Translations under genes and position numbers: made by a program
The notes under the pieces: model-generated
What the model was told of the DNA's origin: nothing
What the model saw: only the letters and a program-made list of their open reading frames with translations
Database searches by the model: none
Source: Neelides folsomi
Taxonomy: Eukaryota; Arthropoda; Collembola; Neelipleona; Neelidae
NCBI GenBank assembly: GCA_034687125.1
Contig: JAQGBZ010000160.1
Span: 1-64,000, forward strand
DNA length: 64,000 bases
Direction of reading: 5' to 3'
Part shown: positions 60,416 to 64,000 of the stretch, piece after piece
How the letters are laid out: every line of letters begins with the position of its first letter
How positions within the stretch are numbered: position 1 is the stretch's first letter

Positions 60416-63400
60416 TGCTTTTACAAATTACTCATTAATGTCGAAATAATAGAAAATTATTTGATCACAAACCAATAAACTTTACATAAATATTCTCTCA
60501 CAGAGTTACCAATTTACCAATCGAGTACATTATTATACATTTACTTATACAGAGTGTGTCAAAAGTTGCTTTCTTTTTTAAATAGCAATCACATAAAAAT
60601 GAAAGCAACTTTTGACCCACCCTGTACATTTACTCATGTAAATCCTGTATGGATTGAATGGCTAAAATGTCCCAAAGGTCCTCAAGGCGTGATTATTTTA
60701 AAAGGAAAATCAATTTATATTTTGTTAACCTCTTCCAAGTTGAAGTATGTTTTTCTTGTGAGGAATTCCACCAGGGCTGGGCTTTGCTTTCTCTTCCCAC
60801 TCCTATCATCCTCCATTAGGTGAGAATTTGAACAGAAATTTTTCCAACTTCTTTTTACCAAACTTCTTCTCTTTTAAAATGTGAGATGAAAAACCTTTTC
60901 ATTCTTGTCAAAATGAATCAAGAACTTGCGTTAAAAAACCTTTAAGTTAAAAATCTTAAGACTTCCTAAACCCCTTTCTTTTATTTGTCAACTCTCAATT
61001 TTGACCGAAAAAGTTAAATTTATCCGAAATTCTTTTTTTGTTCTTTACTTTAACCGAATTGAATCCGCTGTATTAAATTCTATTGAGCCGATGTGTTTTG
61101 TTCTATTGATTCAATGTTTATAAGTTTTATTGACCAAACTTCTGTTTTATAAAATGTGTTTGGAATTCAGGAGAATCACGTGAGGGCAATTTGCTGTTTG
61201 CATTATTCCCACAATCCAACTCTTCTGGGTGAGTATTAAATGATGGGGTGTGTGTGGAATGAATTTACAATTTGTTTGGTAAATAAATATAAAATCAAGT
61301 AAATATTTCGAGTACAAATGAAAATCCCTCCAGGCTCCTTTGCGTCCAAATTATCCGACTTTCTCTTACAAGCTCAAAACTTTCGGATTTTCAACCTCGG
61401 GGAGATCTATTGATGAATGAAAGCCATTGATGAAAAACTAAAAAAACTTTTTGTTCATTTAGTTTTCAATTTATTTACAAATCATTCCCTACATATTATT
61501 TACATACAAGTACTCGCATATTACTTTTTATCAAAAGCTATAATCTGCCATATTAAAATAAAAAACCGCTAACGTTTAGTAGAATAAAAATCAAAAACAC
61601 AAAGGTTTAAAATAATTTAAAATTTAATTTAATATTTGCAATATTGTAATTTTTATAAATCAACAAATTGGAAAATTGGAAATTAAAGAATTTGGGTATA
61701 AAATTTGCCAAAAGCACTTGGATATAAAGTTTGCCAGGTTGAGTAATTTAAAAAACTGAGAAATTGCGCATCTTTTTAATGTAAAATAAAAGGAAAGTTA
61801 AAGACAAAGAAAGGATTCACCATAAATTTCTCTTTATCGTTTATTCTTCTGACTTTTAGTCAGATTGCTTTGATTTGAAATTCAATGGTTCTCATTTAAA
61901 GAGAAAATAATAGCAAATAAATTTTAAAGTCAAGGCCTAAATACCAAGCATCTAAAACCCATTACAATATGCTTTCTATATTATCTAATGCTTTCTATAA
62001 TATACAGTATATTCTATATTGTAAAGCTAAGGTTAGTTGTTATATCTTTTAAGTATTAAGGGAATAATTTGGAGCATTTAAGAGAAAAAAAGACATCCGA
62101 AGGTTCTACGCACTCTGAGTATAAGCAAGTAATATAGGTAATATAGGAAGAATCACGCTGTTGAGCAAAGTGACCATTAAATATTCGGAGGCCTTTTGAG
62201 GACAAAGAACTGAAGCTTCACTTCTGGATTTCTGCCAAAAGATCCTTTTTTCCAAAGCGAGGATGAGAATTTGGTGTTTTGGCAAAGACTGGGGGAAATG
62301 GGATTGGAAAGGAGAATCATTCCCCGATTTCCCTTATTCCCAATCCCACGAGAGGAAAATTTTCTTTCTTTTTATATCTTTTAGGGTCAGGAATGGACAA
62401 AGAGTTGAAATGCGTTGAAGAGACATCCAAAGCCCAAAACCCTCAAAACCTCCATTTTTATTGAAATTTTTATTAGAGGGAATTTTTTATTTCCCGGAAG
62501 CTTTCAATTCCAACGACCGCTACAGGAAATTGTCAAAAACGCACATTCACAAATTTAGGAAAACCTTGAAGAATTTATCAATTTATCTTCCAAAATTTAA
62601 TTCTAAATTATTCCAAAAATGTTGAATATCAAATTAATTTAAGAAATTAATTAATTTTAATTTAAAATGAAGAATACGATAATGATCCTAATATTTAATT
62701 CTTAACAATAATTAACTAAATAACAATAATTAAAAAGTATTCCAAACGTCAATTTCAATTTTTTGGTTAAAATAGAACTTCAAAGGGTAAATTGATTTAA
62801 CCAACCTCTTTACTTAATTTTCCTCTTTTCCATATTAAATATTCCCCAAAGAGGAATTACTATTCATTCTGCGTTCTTTTGGTACATTTAATATGTAAGT
62901 GTGTCATGTCAGTTCACATTTAAATACTACGGAGATTCATTCAAAGTCGTTTTAAGACTTCCAACATTTCTAACATTGTCTTGGTGGGGAAGAAATAAAA
63001 TCAACTTGCGTGAGCGGAAAGAGACCAACTCAACTTCTTAGGTTTTTTCTTCTTTTCTCCATTTGACTTGAAATAAGGAAATGGGAATTGGAGTTTTAAT
63101 TGACAGCTTTCTTTTTGATTAGGTCTTTACATCTTTCAAGCCCCATCCACAATTTTTCTTTTTCAAGAATTATAAAATGTTTCTTTAACTTTTGATAAAA
63201 AATGAAAATGAGAAAAGTAATGAAGAACTCAAACTTTCCACTTTCATCTTTTTACACTTGGTGAGCATATTTATCAATTTACAAACTTAAAGGAAGCTTT
63301 CCAATTAACTTTAACTTATTCCTATTATAGCCACTATATTTTATGTGCACTTTGTAACAGAAAAAAGTTGAATTAAATCAAAAATCTGACAATGAGTAGA

Positions 63401-63708
63401 TATATTGTACTACATTTTATGAACAGAAAGTTAATAAAGAAATAATTAATATTCCCATATAATCCCAATTAATTATCGTCAATTAACAAGAAAATTGTAA
63501 AATATTCAATTTTAGGTTCAACGTTAACAATTAATAAAATAGGAATTACAGTGGGATTTAATTTATAGAAAAATTTTTGTTTATAATCCTTCGGTAAATG
63601 AGCACATTGCTCGTTTTAAGTACTCTATAAAATGCCAAAGTAATGATTAAAAATAAAATATTATTTTGATTAAATCAGAAACTTTAATTTACTATTATCG
63701 TAAATAAT
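60416..63708. other. Gene-poor intergenic region
   Basis: Contains the MITE at 60550-60624 and AT-rich sequence with some GC-richer islands (60650-60830, 62220-62400). Those islands have no convincing exon structure. Confidence 0.45.
60550..60624. mobile_element. TA-flanked palindromic MITE, right-hand copy
   Basis: Starts CAGAGTGTGTCAAAAGTTGC and ends with a near-complement (...CAACTTTTGACCCACCCTG), with TA on both sides. 75 bp, same design as the copies at 35792 and 38417. Confidence 0.82.
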
Positions 63709-64000
63709 ATGCATTTCTATTTTAAATACTTTGTTATAATTCTCGTGATTAATACCTTGATTAAAAATTGTAAGTGTGTTACCATTCCGGTTGTCCCAGA
63801 CCCACCTGCGGATTGGAAATATGACAGTCCATTTGAAAATTCGTTATTTTCCACAAAAAAATTTACAGAAACGTGTGATCCTAAAAATAACAAAGAATTT
63901 CAATTTGAATTTGAATACAGCTGTGTTAAATATTCAATATTTCCAAATTATCGATGTTTGTGTTCACCTGGGTATGCTGAAGGTACCCAACTTAAAGTAT
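63709..64000 (+). CDS. Start of a secreted cysteine-containing protein (partial)
   Basis: An open frame runs from ATG 63709 off the right edge (97 full codons). The N-terminus (MHFYFKYFVIILVINTLI) is a good signal peptide. It is followed by a Pro-rich stretch and Cys in a C...C...CxC order (FTETCDPKNN, YSCVKYSIFP, YRCLCSPGYAEG), reminiscent of EGF/EB-type modules. No intron has been met yet. Family and function cannot be fixed from this fragment. Confidence 0.6.
   Translation, partial: MHFYFKYFVIILVINTLIKNCKCVTIPVVPDPPADWKYDSPFENSLFSTKKFTETCDPKNNKEFQFEFEYSCVKYSIFPNYRCLCSPGYAEGTQLKV

Noticed and set aside
1..64000. CRISPR arrays, operons or ribosome binding sites
   Set aside because: The spliced genes show a nuclear animal genome; regularly spaced identical repeats were not seen.

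Overview
The window is AT-rich eukaryotic DNA holding compact, intron-rich genes. Most introns are about 45-450 bp with GT..AG borders. I read it as an arthropod and probably a springtail (Collembola), though that is an inference. Supporting signs are a sigma-class GST, an insect-style gustatory receptor, secreted EB-module proteins, a sog/chordin gene, short TTAGG runs and a bacterial-type NlpC/P60 gene that carries a spliced intron. Gene models below were built by joining exons by hand and checking that codon phase agrees across each junction.

0-9.6 kb: a sigma GST (+), a small secreted-protein ORF broken by one stop (-), a gustatory receptor-like gene with a frame problem (-), degenerate tandem repeats, a secreted NlpC/P60 peptidase (+), a 1.4 kb Tc1/mariner element with its own intron and a frameshift, an orphan PDZ-GEF (RapGEF2-like) exon fragment and a GC-rich hairpin.

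9.6-27 kb: a dense run of conserved genes. ASZ1/GASZ (piRNA factor, carrying a small hAT insertion at a splice donor), PRPF38A (splicing), RTN4IP1 (-) head-to-head with QRSL1/GatA (+), a two-motif CDGSH protein of the CISD3 type (-) head-to-head with a CCDC157-like coiled-coil gene (+), and a TPRG1L-like hSac2-domain gene (+). RTN4IP1, QRSL1 and the CDGSH protein are all expected to act in mitochondria.

27-44 kb: a secreted EB-module protein (-), an M13 (neprilysin-like) gene that has lost the zinc-binding HExxH (+), and a complete 14-exon sog/chordin gene (-).

44-64 kb: mostly gene-poor, with palindromic MITEs. It holds alanine-glyoxylate aminotransferase (AGXT, -), calaxin/EFCAB1 split by a 4.8 kb intron (-), possible unassigned minus-strand exons at 47.5-49.7 kb, and the start of another secreted Cys-containing gene running off the right edge (+). 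No rRNA, tRNA or CRISPR array was recognised.
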